From NCBI GenBank assembly GCA_965116445.1, contig OZ220688.1, forward strand, positions 682,001 to 746,000: a stretch of 64,000 bases of DNA, written 5' to 3'. Of the stretch, positions 23,862 to 33,182 are shown in pieces; position 1 is the first letter of the stretch, and every line of letters starts with the position of its first letter. Under the pieces are notes generated by a model. It saw nothing but the letters and a program-made list of their open reading frames with translations, searched no databases and was not told the origin of the DNA. This stretch comes from Multivorans sp965116445 (GTDB lineage Bacteria; Acidobacteriota; Thermoanaerobaculia; Multivoradales; Multivoraceae). A program made the translations under genes and the position numbers.

Positions 23862-24275
23862 ATGAGGGTGCTCTTCGACACCAACGTGCTGATCGACTTC
23901 CTTCTCGACCGGGCGCCCTTCGCGAATGCGGCCGCCGATCTGCTCTCGCGCGCCGACCGCGGCCAGATTCAGGGTCTGGCTTGCGCCGATTCGTTCACGA
24001 CGATCTTCTACCTGATGCAGAAGGCTCTCGACAGGGAGGCGGCCAAGCGGCACACTTCGTCGCTGCTGTCCGTGCTCGATGTGACGCCTGTGAACAGGGC
24101 GACTCTGGAGCAAGCGGCCGAGAGCGGTCTGCGTGACTTCGAAGATGCGGTGATCGCCGAGTCGGGACGACAAGCCAGCGTGGACTGTATCGTCACGCGG
24201 AACGAGAAGGACTTCGCCGGCTCGCGCGTGACAGTGCATTCGCCGAGAGCTCTGCTGGCTCTGCTGACCGAGTAG
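23862..24275 (+). CDS. PIN-domain ribonuclease toxin (VapC-like)
   Basis: 137 residues forming a single PIN domain. Catalytic acidic residues are in place: Asp6 in RVLFDTNVLIDFLLDR, Asp43 in ACADSFTTIFYL, Asp95 in FEDAVIAESGR and Asp117 in VTRNEKDF. VapC-type toxins cleave tRNA or rRNA when released from their antitoxin. The ATG at 23862 is preferred; an in-frame TTG at 23829 would overlap the antitoxin gene. Together with the DUF6364 gene it forms a standard type II toxin-antitoxin operon within the accessory island next to mcrBC. Confidence 0.88.
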   Translation: MRVLFDTNVLIDFLLDRAPFANAAADLLSRADRGQIQGLACADSFTTIFYLMQKALDREAAKRHTSSLLSVLDVTPVNRATLEQAAESGLRDFEDAVIAESGRQASVDCIVTRNEKDFAGSRVTVHSPRALLALLTE

Positions 24276-24349
24276 GCGAAGGCGCTCGGGCACCCGGGAA
24301 GAGGTCGAGTTGCCGCCAAACCTGTCCGCCTGCGACGGGTGTATCGCCC

Positions 24350-25390
24350 CTACGCCACGGCGGCGAGCATCGCTCCGTGGATCTCCCGCCAGGGTCGGGC
24401 CAAGTCGATCTTCCGGGCCCGGATCCGGAAGCCCTGGAGCCTGACGTCGGCGTCCATGTGCTCGCGGACGGTGGGGTAGAGGAGGATGCCGTCGTGGCGT
24501 GGGCCCTTTGCCGCGGTCGCTTCCCGGTTTCCCAGGTAGGCGAGCAGTTGGTAGAGGTTCCGCGAGTGCAACTTGGAGGCCCTGAACCGCTCGTTCAGCG
24601 TCCTGCCGTAGAACTTCGCGTCCAGGATGATCCGGCGGTCCGCCGACTCCAGGATGACGTCGGCCTCCATTCCGGGAAGGAGCGAGCGGTGCTTCTCCGG
24701 CGTTCCGCTCTGCTCCCAGCGAACTCCGCGTCCGCCCGCGTTCACGCCGTACCGCGACTCACGCCGATAGAAGCCGATGACAAAGTCCTCGTAGAGCCTT
24801 GCCATTTGGTGTTCCGTGAAGTCCGTGAAGCGGGCTTCGCCGGATGACTCGTCGACGACGACCTGCGCGTGAATCAGTCGACAGACGGAGAGAAGGAATC
24901 GGTAGTAGCGGCGGTTCCTGTCAAGTTGCACCTGCCTGAAGATGCGTCGGCTGAGTTGGATCTCGGAGACACCGTCCAGCTTCCTGTAGGCGCTGCTGAC
25001 TTCGGACCGCACCTTGCGGTCGAGATCGGGCAACAGCAGCAGAGATCGGAGCGTGGAACGGAGAATTCGGTTGTGCAGGACGTCGGCGGAAAGTTCCTCG
25101 AAGACGCAGGCCAGGCGACCCCGGGCGCGGAGGGCGCGCTTGGCCGTGTCGCTTGCGGCGATCCTCCCGCGAATGCCCGCAAGGTCTTCCCGTGTTTCCC
25201 GGTAGCCGCGGTCTACGCCTCGCTTGACGAGACGGAAGGTTCCCTCCGCCAGGACCTTGCCGAGGAGGTTGCGTACATCGTCGTGCTCCTCCAGCTCGTC
25301 GAGGCGCACCACATCGCTCTCCTCGACGTGTTCCCACGCGTAGCAGAGGAGATAGTAGATGTTGGCGATGGGGATGCCGGTGGTGGTCAA
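24350..25390 (-). CDS. mcrC: McrC nuclease subunit of an McrBC-type restriction system
   Basis: 346 residues. The N-terminus IPIANIYYLLCYAWEH is the typical McrC start (IPI.NIYYlLcYAW..l). The PD-(D/E)xK nuclease is in the second half: GMEADVILESADRRIILDAKFYGRT (D...DxK) followed by HSRNLYQLLAYLGN and GILLYPT. McrC docks on the McrB GTPase hexamer ring and cleaves DNA containing modified cytosine after GTP-driven translocation. Its ATG overlaps the mcrB stop by four bases, so translation is coupled. The gene is intact although its partner mcrB appears frameshifted. Confidence 0.92.
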   Translation of the reverse strand: MTTTGIPIANIYYLLCYAWEHVEESDVVRLDELEEHDDVRNLLGKVLAEGTFRLVKRGVDRGYRETREDLAGIRGRIAASDTAKRALRARGRLACVFEELSADVLHNRILRSTLRSLLLLPDLDRKVRSEVSSAYRKLDGVSEIQLSRRIFRQVQLDRNRRYYRFLLSVCRLIHAQVVVDESSGEARFTDFTEHQMARLYEDFVIGFYRRESRYGVNAGGRGVRWEQSGTPEKHRSLLPGMEADVILESADRRIILDAKFYGRTLNERFRASKLHSRNLYQLLAYLGNREATAAKGPRHDGILLYPTVREHMDADVRLQGFRIRARKIDLARPWREIHGAMLAAVA

Positions 25391-27074
25391 GCGTCTGGCG
25401 GCGGCTTCGGGCTGTTGTCCATGAACTCGTCGAGGAGTCGTTGCGCTTCCTTGGGGCGGTCGAACCAGTACTCCCGGAGCAGAGGTTCGATCTGCGTCTT
25501 AACGATGTCCTCGTACCAGCCCTCATACCAGCGGTCATCCCGTGTTCCGTCGGCCGTGGCATCGGGCACGAAGTAGCTGTGGCCGATGCGGAACCCGGGA
25601 CCGAGGTCGCGTCGTCGGCGATCTTCTGATTCAGCCTGCCGAGATTCTCGTCTATCCGCTTGCGGAGACCTTCCGGCACGCCGCGCTTCTCCAGGTAGTC
25701 GCCGAAGGGCCCCCGGCCGAATGCGGGATCGAGGGTTACGAAGGCGAACCGGCGGCGAAGCGCATAGTCGACAATGGCGAGAGACCGGTCCGCCGTGTTC
25801 ATCAGACCGAGCAGGTGGACGTTCTCGGGCACGCTGAACCGCTCCTCCGTCGAGCCGTAGGTCAGCGCGATTGCGTGGTCCGGTCCCCGCTTGTCCGCCT
25901 CGATCAGCATGAGGAGCTCGCCGAAGATCCTCGACAGGTTTCCCCGATTGATCTCGTCGATGATGAAGACGTGGGGGGTACTCGGCCTCTCTCCGGCGCG
26001 CTTGCAGAACTTCAAGAACACGCCTTTCCGCAGGGCGAAGCCGCCCGCTTCATTGGGCCGGTAGCCCTGGACGAAGTCCTCGTAGGCATAGGACTGGTGG
26101 AACTGGACCATCTCGACCGGGGCGTCGTCCTTCCGTCCCGAGAGGCGCCAGGCGATGCGGCGGGCGATAAAGGTCTTGCCGACTCCGGGCGGCCCCTGGA
26201 GGATGAGGTTCTTCCGGCGCCTGATCGAGGAGATGATGCGGCGAAACGCGTCCTTGCCCAGGAACAGATCCTTGAGAGCTCCGGCCTCGTCGTATGGCGG
26301 TTTGGCGTTGTCGATCTCCGCCAGATTCCAGAGGAAGTCCTCGGTCTTGAGTCCCTTTCGGATGTTGGACAATTCCTTGTCGAGTGCGATGCCGTCGAGC
26401 GTCCTGATCGAAGCAACATCGACGCCAGCGCTTTCTCCCAGATCAAGCGCGATCTTCCGTTCCAGCTTGGTGTTCAAGAGCGGCTCGAAGTGCTCGGGAA
26501 ACAGGAGAAACAGGAGGACGTGCCTGAACTGCCGTTTGCCGCTGCCGGGCTGGCCGTCGAGCCAGTCCGCAAAGCGGAACGGGTCATCGAGCAGCACTGT
26601 CCGTTCTTCAAGCCGCCGGGAGCACCAGCCGAGCATGACCTCGACCAGATAGGCGAACTCGCGCCACTTGTGTGCGTGGTAGCCCAGTCCCCCGCTGGCG
26701 AGGCCCTGGAGGTGGACTCCTAGTTCCGGGTTGTCCTCGGACAGCGCCCGACCAGACCACGCGTGGATCGTTCGGATGTCGCTGGCCTTCGTTGCGCGCT
26801 TCATGCAGGCGAGGATCAGGGAGTACGCCCATGCCACCTCTGCCATCAGCCGGTTGGCCTCTGCCGAGGCGGGTTCCAGTTGCTTCTCCAACTTCTCGAG
26901 AAACGAGCCGCTGCCTGTGTCGGGGCGGTCGACGAACCAGCGTTTCAGTTCCGCGAAGCGCTCGTGCGTCCAGAGGCGCTCGTCGCCGAAGAGGGACCCG
27001 CCGTTGAGCAGGCAGTCTCGCTTCCACCGCTCGGCGGCCTCAACGATCGGTACAGCGGCCTTCTTCTGGCTCAT
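25387..27074 (-). pseudogene. mcrB: McrB GTPase subunit, apparent frameshift near the C-terminus
   Basis: The first 489 codons give a good McrB: an N-terminal domain of about 250 residues (likely the DNA-recognition part, with no relation I can name), then the AAA+ GTPase with Walker A GPPGVGKTF (about 294-302), Walker B VFIIDEINRGN and the McrB signature NTADRS with arginine finger region YALRRRFAF. Near 25605 the frame is lost; the frame shifted by one continues with DLGPGFRIGHSYFVPDA and ...LLREYWFDRPKEAQRLLDEF, the normal McrB C-terminal helices, and ends at 25387, coupled to mcrC. One missing base explains it. This could be real inactivation, phase variation or a sequence error. Without correction the protein would gain a long spurious tail. 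Confidence 0.85.
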
Positions 27075-27207
27075 GACGGGCCTATCTCATCACTTGGTGG
27101 GCTTGGTCTCGGAGTGCGCGGGGCAAGGAAGGTGGCTGGAGTTCGTGCTGCGCTACTCGGGGCTCGGTGCGGAAGCGGTCTGGAGGTCCGGGCGTGCAGG
27201 CCGGTGA

Positions 27208-27244
27208 AGATGCAGGCGAGAAGGCCGGCGTACCCAGTGGGCGG
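27208..27244. repeat. REP-like palindrome (copy 2, diverged)
   Basis: AGATGCAGGCGAGAAGGCCG then GCGTACCCAGTGGGCGG. It lies in the 211-base gap upstream of mcrB and shares the GGCCGGCG-ACCCAGTGGGCGG half with copies 3 and 4. Nothing else is recognised in the gap. Confidence 0.65.
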
Positions 27245-27285
27245 AACTCGCCTCAACTGTAAAGGCTACGCTTGTTCCAAGGAGT

Positions 27286-27669
27286 CTAGAGGAGAGTCAG
27301 GACCATGGCAGTTGCGGCGATGACCAACCCAGCGAGGACTGCCGCGCTGCCGACGATCCAGCGGGTGAGCCGCGACTCCATGTTGGTCACGGCCTCCTTG
27401 AGTTCGGTCGCCCGCTGGTCGAGATCCGCCTTTGTGGCCAAGTCATCCAGGTCACCTTTGGTTGCCAGGAGATCTAGGTCGGCCTTGGTGGCCTGTACCT
27501 CAAGCGTCGGGCCTAGGACTTCGTTGACTGCGGCGGCGATACCTTCTTCCGTTAGCGCTGGGGCTGTCCCTTTCTTGAAGATCTTCTGCAGGCGAGGCAC
27601 TAGGGCCTCGATCAGCGGCTCGGCCAGCAAGGACGCAAGCTTCTTGACAGTGGCTCTAGGGATCTGCAT
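27286..27669 (-). CDS. coiled-coil protein with C-terminal membrane anchor
   Basis: About 127 residues. The N-terminal half is helical (KKLASLLAEPLIEALVPRLQKIF). The middle is a heptad coiled coil with near-repeats of 11 residues (TKADLDLLATK, GDLDDLATK, ADLDQRATE), and the C-terminus is a single TM helix (WIVGSAAVLAGLVIAATAMVLTLL). This architecture resembles DUF1640/CCDC90-like proteins found widely in bacteria, of unknown function. The start at 27669 (MQIPRATVKK) follows GGGGAG; an in-frame ATG ten codons upstream is possible. It is on the same strand as mcrBC, but a 211-base gap separates them, so a link is only suggestive. Confidence 0.6.
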   Translation of the reverse strand: MQIPRATVKKLASLLAEPLIEALVPRLQKIFKKGTAPALTEEGIAAAVNEVLGPTLEVQATKADLDLLATKGDLDDLATKADLDQRATELKEAVTNMESRLTRWIVGSAAVLAGLVIAATAMVLTLL

Positions 27670-27712
27670 GGTCGAGGCTCCCCGGTCAGTGGCCTCCAAT
27701 CGAAGCGCGATT

Positions 27713-28360
27713 CTAGCGTCCCGTCGAAACCATCGGCTCGCCGGTGTAGAAGGCGGTGGTCAGCCGTGCTGCGGCGCGGGCGGCGGTTGGACTCGTTCCC
27801 GCCGCGACTCCGGCTTCGCCCCATGCCTCGCTGCTGCCCTTGATCAGTGCCTGGCCCTCGGGCGAGGCGGCGAAGGCGTGTTCGTCGAGTTGGGGTTCGT
27901 CCGGGAGCTCCAGGTGGAGGGCGAGTCCCAGCAGAGCCAGTTCCCAGCCGACGCCGGCGGCGCCCGGTCCGTACTCGTCCCAGTGCGGCGACAGGAGAGC
28001 GGTGTGGATGAGCTCAAGGCGCGCGGCGCCGGCGCCGGTGGCCGAGCAGCGGACCTCCACCCAACTCACGTCGCCGGCGAACTCCCACGTGCACGCGAGG
28101 TGCGAGGGCTGCTCGCAGGCCGTGATCTCGCCGCTGGCGTTTCCCTTCAGTTGGAAGCGGCCTCCGAGCTCGAGTTTGCCGCTGATCGGCAGCAGCCAGC
28201 TCTGGATTCGTTCAGCCTTTGTCAACGCGTCCCACAGGTCCTCCAGGTCCACGGGAAAGCCGCGGCAGAGAGACAGCGCGCTGGCCGGGCGACCATCGCG
28301 CTCCAGCAACGACACGGAACGCTCTACGGCGCTCAGGTGCTCTTCGACGGCAAGTCCCAC
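27713..28360 (-). CDS. SRPBCC (AHSA1-like START) domain protein
   Basis: 215 residues. The segment FPVDLEDLWDALTKAERIQSWLLPISGKLELGGRFQLKGNASGEI is the hallmark of Aha1/AHSA1-type SRPBCC proteins (helix, then W..P...L..GG.f). TWEFAGDVSWVEVRCSATGAGAARLELIHTAL forms the next strands of the hot-dog-like cavity. The domain is longer than the minimal 150-residue type, with an extra C-terminal helix region (SPEGQALIKGSSEAWGEAGVAAGTSP). Such proteins bind hydrophobic ligands or partner proteins; the ligand is unknown. A 44-base gap separates it from the coiled-coil gene on the same strand. Confidence 0.8.
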   Translation of the reverse strand: MGLAVEEHLSAVERSVSLLERDGRPASALSLCRGFPVDLEDLWDALTKAERIQSWLLPISGKLELGGRFQLKGNASGEITACEQPSHLACTWEFAGDVSWVEVRCSATGAGAARLELIHTALLSPHWDEYGPGAAGVGWELALLGLALHLELPDEPQLDEHAFAASPEGQALIKGSSEAWGEAGVAAGTSPTAARAAARLTTAFYTGEPMVSTGR

Positions 28361-28398
28361 TTCAGCCGCGCAGTATACGCAACCAGGACGTCAGGAGC

Positions 28399-28435
28399 GG
28401 ATGCCGGCGGGGACGCCGGCGCACCCAGTGGGCGG
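28399..28435. repeat. REP-like palindrome (copy 3, intact)
   Basis: GGATGCCGGCGGGGAC then GCCGGCGCACCCAGTGGGCGG: the arms GCCGGC/GCCGGC around GGGGAC form a short stem. The left part is identical to copy 1 (9100-9123), which the IS110-family element interrupted. Confidence 0.8.
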
Positions 28436-28445
28436 AGACTTGACC

Positions 28446-30371
28446 TTACGGTGTGTACCAGATCGGCGAGGACCAGGCGCGTTCCTGGATCGTCGCCGAG
28501 ACATCCTGGCGGGGCTCGACGCCTTCGCGGAGGGCGTCCCAGGTCGACCAGCGGCAGGTCGGGTTCTCGAGCACGCGGACGTAGTAGAAGGCGCGCTTCG
28601 AGGCGTCGAAGTCGGGGTCGGTCCAGACCGCCTTGAGCTCGTCCGCCCCGGAGTCCGCGCTGATGTCGCAGGTCGCGAGATCGACCGTGGCGCCGTTGCC
28701 GGGGCAGCGGTGCGTGGCCGGGTCCACCTCGGCGCCGTCGGAGCAGGCGACGTCGTAGACCATCTCGGTGCCCTCACCGTTGCTCGACGAGCCTTTGATC
28801 ACCTGCACGCGGTCGAGCGGCGCAGCCATCGAATCGCGCATCGCCCAGACGGCGAAGGTCGGCGCCGAGCCGGCAGCGGTGGGCAGCAGGTCGCCGCCCA
28901 TCGGCACGCCTTCCGCGTAGGCCCTGGTCAGGAACCCGGTGTCGTCCAGGTCGCCGTCCTCGAAGTCGCCGGCGAAGAACCGGATCTTCATTCGCGGGCC
29001 GGAGGTGGCGAAGGTCTCCTTGCGCCGCATCGCGTCGAAGATCGACTCGCGGGTGTTCTCCTCGGCCCAGACGCCGGCCAGACCGGAAGCGCCCCAGGTG
29101 TAGTAGTAGGTGTCGCGGAAGGTCCGGCCCGAGCCGTCGTCGGTCCGGATCGACGAGTCGGACTCCTGGGCCGGATCGCCGGTGGACTGGTTCGCGCCGG
29201 CGCCGGGCACGGAGCCGCGCAGATGCGCTTCGGCGTCCAGAACCCCGACCTTGGACCAGTAGTTGTCCTCTTCGAACGAGCCGGCGGAGACGTGGGTGTC
29301 GCTGGCGCCGATCAGGCCGAACTTGTACGGGTTCTCGAGACCGCCGTCGGCGAGCCGGAGTCCCCGGATCAGTGCGTCGCGGACGTAGCTGCCTTCCGGC
29401 TCGCTGATGATCGTCGTCGCGATCTTGTACGGCATGATCTCGAAGTCGGCCCACTCGTCGTTGGGCGACAGGGCCGGGTGGGTGTCCGAGGTGCCCTTGA
29501 CCTGGGTCATCTCGACGATCGGTTCGTTGCGCATCCGGACATCGACGTACTCGTCGTCGAGCGGGTCGCCATGGAACTTCTCCATCTCGAACATGCGGCC
29601 GCCGGAGCCGTTCGGGTTGTGCGGGATGGCGAGCGCGTCGATCCCCTGGTCCCGCCACTCGTCCATCGTGGCCCAGAGGTCTTCCGGGTTCTGGGAGTCG
29701 GTGCGGCTGAACGGTGCGTCGGGGGCTTCGGAACCGCGGAAGACGACGTTGCGGTGCAGGTTGTCGCGCTCGTAGCCGGACGAGGTGTACTCGTAGGCGA
29801 TGAAGGCCGTGAAGTTCCCCGGATCGTTGTGGGCCTCCGCCGCCTCGATGATCTTGGACCAGGCGCCCCGGACGACGTCCATGTTCAGATGCTCGTCTTC
29901 GCCCTTCCGGGCGCCAAGGTAGGGCCGCATGCCGACGAAGATGCCGCGCCGCTCGTCGGCCTCTTCGGCCACGCGCATGTCGGCGGCGATCGGGTGGTCA
30001 TAGGCAGGCGAGCCCTCCTCGGTCATCGCCGGGAGCATGCCGAGGTACATGCCGTGGTCGGTCACGCCCTGGAAGTCGAGCGGCCGGTCGAGCTTCATGT
30101 CGAAGCCGGCGGGATGCTTGATCGTCCCACCCTTGGCGAACTCGTAGGCGTCGTTCGGGTCGGTCGTCGTGCCGAAGATGAAGGCGTCGAACGAGTAGCG
30201 GGTGTGGACGTGAAGGTCGCCGAAGTAGGCGTTCTTCGTCGGGTTCGGACCTTCCGCGTCGCCCGCCGTCGCCGCTTCGCCTCCGTCGGGAGCGTCCTCG
30301 CTGGGAGCGCACGCGGCAATCAGGAAGGCGGAAAAGGCGGTCAGCGCCGCGACCATCGTGAGCTTCTTCAT
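28446..30371 (-). CDS. DUF3604 lipoprotein (PHP-like)
   Basis: 641 residues. A lipoprotein signal MKKLTMVAALTAFSAFLIAAC ends in a lipobox Cys. The DUF3604 domain starts NAYFGDLHVHTRYSFDAF (GDLHxH, a PHP-type metal motif), with QGVTDHGMYLGML, TAFIAYEYTSSGYERDNLHRNVVFRG, IPHNPNGSGG and FGLIGASDTHVSAGSF as further metal or active-site segments. PHP enzymes hydrolyse phosphoesters; DUF3604 proteins are unassigned, secreted and frequent in marine and soil Acidobacteriota and Planctomycetota. The ATG at 30371 follows GCGAGGAGA. It is divergent from another DUF3604 gene 111 bases away. Confidence 0.88.
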   Translation of the reverse strand: MKKLTMVAALTAFSAFLIAACAPSEDAPDGGEAATAGDAEGPNPTKNAYFGDLHVHTRYSFDAFIFGTTTDPNDAYEFAKGGTIKHPAGFDMKLDRPLDFQGVTDHGMYLGMLPAMTEEGSPAYDHPIAADMRVAEEADERRGIFVGMRPYLGARKGEDEHLNMDVVRGAWSKIIEAAEAHNDPGNFTAFIAYEYTSSGYERDNLHRNVVFRGSEAPDAPFSRTDSQNPEDLWATMDEWRDQGIDALAIPHNPNGSGGRMFEMEKFHGDPLDDEYVDVRMRNEPIVEMTQVKGTSDTHPALSPNDEWADFEIMPYKIATTIISEPEGSYVRDALIRGLRLADGGLENPYKFGLIGASDTHVSAGSFEEDNYWSKVGVLDAEAHLRGSVPGAGANQSTGDPAQESDSSIRTDDGSGRTFRDTYYYTWGASGLAGVWAEENTRESIFDAMRRKETFATSGPRMKIRFFAGDFEDGDLDDTGFLTRAYAEGVPMGGDLLPTAAGSAPTFAVWAMRDSMAAPLDRVQVIKGSSSNGEGTEMVYDVACSDGAEVDPATHRCPGNGATVDLATCDISADSGADELKAVWTDPDFDASKRAFYYVRVLENPTCRWSTWDALREGVEPRQDVSATIQERAWSSPIWYTP

Positions 30372-30482
30372 CGGTTCTCCTCGCAAGCAGTGTCGCGACA
30401 GTCTACTATCCGTTCTACAATCGTTGTTTGGATTATCGCGCCGGGACCGCGAAGGAAACCGGATCTCTAAGGGAGGTACGTT

Positions 30483-33068
30483 GTGCGCAGACTGATCGGC
30501 GGATTCGTTCTCGTCGCCTTGGGTGGCCTGGTGGCGGCGTCGCCGGCCGCCGGCCAGGGGTTGGATGCGGATCTCAGGGATCGCGTGGATGCCCTGATCG
30601 CGGAGGTCGAGCGCTCGCCGACCACCGCCTCAAACATCGCAGGGCGCATGCCGGTGCTGTGGGAGTGGGCGAACGCGGTCTCGCTCCAGGGGGGCTTCGT
30701 GCCGAAGAACCTGCCTCTCGTCGCGTTCTACGGACCGTTTCCGCGGCCGGGTTCGGAACCGTCGCCGTCCCAGATCGAGGCGGTCGACGACTACGTGCGG
30801 CAGCTCGCCTGGCTGGACGCGGACGAGGAGGCGCTCGGCACCGTGACGCGGACCGGTTCCGAGGTGTTCGAGGCGATGAGTTGGGCGACGATCGAGGTCG
30901 TCTACATGGTCGGCTCCCTCGGCATGGAGGAAGGCGGCGGAATCGTGATCTCGAGCCAGGGCGCCGGCGGCTATGGCCTGCTGCAGACGACGGATCCGGC
31001 GGGCGACCGCTACGTCTCCGCCCGGGTGAGCCGGGAAGGCGTCAGCCTGGAGCAGGATACGCACCCGATCTGGGGCCCGTACGGGGGCTTTCGCGGTCCG
31101 GTTGGCTTCCCGACTCTTCGGGTTCGCGGCGGCGATCTGTCGCCCGGCGACACGATCACGTTGACCTTCGGCGACACGTCGGGCGGCGGCCGCGGTCTCG
31201 GCGTGGGCGAGTTCAGCAACGACCGGATCGCTCTGCCCATTCACGTCGACCCGGGCAACGGCAGGGTCTACGAGATGCCTCCCGCGACCTTCGAGGTCGT
31301 GGGCGGCGCGGCGGAGCGGGTTCACGGCTTCGCCCCGTCGATCACAGGCGTCGGGGAAACGTACGTCATCTCGGTGCGCGCGGAAGACCGGGCCTACAAC
31401 CGGGCGACCCGGGACATTCCGGGTCTTGAAGTGTTCCGCGACGGCGAGCAGGTAGGCGAGCTGCCCGCCGGCCGGGCGATCCACCTGATGGAAGTCACGG
31501 CGGAGGGCGAGGGCGTCCATCGCTACACGTTCCGCAGCCCGGACGGCGAGGTGACGGGCGCCGCGAATCCCGTATGGGTCAAGGCGGATCCCGAACAGCG
31601 CCTGTTCTGGGGCGAGACCCACGGCCACTCGGGATTCGCCGAGGGCCAGGGCACGCCCGGGGGTTACTTCGCCTTCGCCCGCGACGACGCCCGGCTGGAC
31701 TTCATCACGATGAGCGAGCACGACATCTGGCTTACCGACGGTCTGTGGGAAGAGTTGAACGAGGCGGTCCGGGAGTACCACCGCGAGGGCGAGCTGCTGG
31801 TCTTCGCGGGCTACGAGTGGACGTCGCCCCGCCAGCGCGGCGGTCACCACAACGTGTTCTTCCGGAACGTCGGCATGCAGCGCGTCGGCGTCCAGGCGGC
31901 GCCGAACCTGTCCGACCTCTACCGGGGCCTGCGCGCCGAGTACGACACGGACGACGTTCTGATCATCCCGCACGCCCACCAGAACGGCGACTGGCGGCAG
32001 AACGACTTCGAGATGGAGAACCTGATCGAGATCATGTCGGGCCACGGCACCTTCGAGTGGTTCGGCAGCCGCTACCTGGAGCAGGGTTTCCGGGTCGGCT
32101 TCGTGTCCGCCTCGGACGACCACCGGGGCCACCCCGGCTACTCGCCCGGTCATCAGGCCGGGGCGTCCGGGCGCAGGTCGAACATCTTCCAGTTCGGCGG
32201 TCTGGCCGCCGCCTGGGCGCCTGCGCGGACCACGGACGCCGTGTTCGGGGCGCTCAAGGCGCGCCACGCATACGCGACGACCGGGGCGCAGCGGATCGTG
32301 TTGGACGCGCGTCTGAACGGCGCGCCGATGGGCAGCGAGCTGGACCAGACGGATCGCCGGGTGCTGGAAGGACGGGCGATCGGCACCGGGCCGATCCGTC
32401 GCGTCGACCTGATCCGTAACGGCGAGGTGGTGGCCACGTTCGACACCCGCGGCGCGGGCGGGTCGGCGCTGCCGGACGGCCAGTTCGAGGCTCTGGTCAG
32501 CTTCTTCTCGGAGACCTGGGTCAATATCCGGGACAACCCGCGCGGGCAGCGCCCGTGGCGGGGGAGCGTGACCGTCGAGGGGGCGAAGCTGGTCAGCGCT
32601 CGTCTCACGGGAACGCCGCTGCCGGCGGACCGCTTCGGCGTCGACGGCAACGCGGCCAGCTTCGACTTCACGACCCGCGGCTCGCGGCGCTCCTTCGCCC
32701 TCGTGCTGGAGGGCGACCCGGCGGCGGTCCGGCTCGACATCGAGATCGCGGCCGCCGTCGAATACGGCACGGCGCCGACCCAGGTGCGGACTCCCCAACA
32801 GTTTGCTGCCGCGGAGTTCACGCTCGCCCTGCCGGCGGCGCCGGGCACGTCGGCAGACGCCCGCGGAGGCAACGAGCACGTCTTCCACGAAGGCGACTAC
32901 CACGACAGCGTCCGCGTCGACTACCTCGAAGGCCTCCGCGACGACGTGACCTTCCGCTTCACCGACTTCGGCCAGGAAGAGGACTGGTACTACCTCCGCG
33001 TCGAGCAGATCGACGGCCACCTCGCCTGGTCGAGTCCCTGGTGGGTCGGCGGCGAGAAACCGCGTTAG
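30483..33068 (+). CDS. DUF3604 protein, long form with N-terminal extension
   Basis: 861 residues. A signal peptide (IGGFVLVALGGLVAASPAAGQ) is followed by a roughly 350-residue beta-rich N-terminal part (hydrolase-accessory or carbohydrate-binding-like; not recognised). The DUF3604 region then begins QRLFWGETHGHSGFAEGQGTPGGYF, with FITMSEHDIW, LVFAGYEWTSPRQRGGHHNVFF, IIPHAHQNGDW and VGFVSASDDHRGHPGYS carrying His/Asp metal ligands. It is expected to be periplasmic or secreted. A GTG start at 30483 follows GGGAGGT. The 111-base spacer to the divergent DUF3604 gene is locally A+T-rich and probably holds both promoters. Confidence 0.87.
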   Translation: MRRLIGGFVLVALGGLVAASPAAGQGLDADLRDRVDALIAEVERSPTTASNIAGRMPVLWEWANAVSLQGGFVPKNLPLVAFYGPFPRPGSEPSPSQIEAVDDYVRQLAWLDADEEALGTVTRTGSEVFEAMSWATIEVVYMVGSLGMEEGGGIVISSQGAGGYGLLQTTDPAGDRYVSARVSREGVSLEQDTHPIWGPYGGFRGPVGFPTLRVRGGDLSPGDTITLTFGDTSGGGRGLGVGEFSNDRIALPIHVDPGNGRVYEMPPATFEVVGGAAERVHGFAPSITGVGETYVISVRAEDRAYNRATRDIPGLEVFRDGEQVGELPAGRAIHLMEVTAEGEGVHRYTFRSPDGEVTGAANPVWVKADPEQRLFWGETHGHSGFAEGQGTPGGYFAFARDDARLDFITMSEHDIWLTDGLWEELNEAVREYHREGELLVFAGYEWTSPRQRGGHHNVFFRNVGMQRVGVQAAPNLSDLYRGLRAEYDTDDVLIIPHAHQNGDWRQNDFEMENLIEIMSGHGTFEWFGSRYLEQGFRVGFVSASDDHRGHPGYSPGHQAGASGRRSNIFQFGGLAAAWAPARTTDAVFGALKARHAYATTGAQRIVLDARLNGAPMGSELDQTDRRVLEGRAIGTGPIRRVDLIRNGEVVATFDTRGAGGSALPDGQFEALVSFFSETWVNIRDNPRGQRPWRGSVTVEGAKLVSARLTGTPLPADRFGVDGNAASFDFTTRGSRRSFALVLEGDPAAVRLDIEIAAAVEYGTAPTQVRTPQQFAAAEFTLALPAAPGTSADARGGNEHVFHEGDYHDSVRVDYLEGLRDDVTFRFTDFGQEEDWYYLRVEQIDGHLAWSSPWWVGGEKPR

Positions 33069-33182
33069 CCCGCGGCTCGGCGTCGGGGGGCGTCGGTGGC
33101 ACCCGCCGGGCGGGCGGGCCGAATGCCGCCCGGCACGGAGGAGAATAACGGAGGCGTTGGCGGGCGGCGGTAGGGTCTGGTC

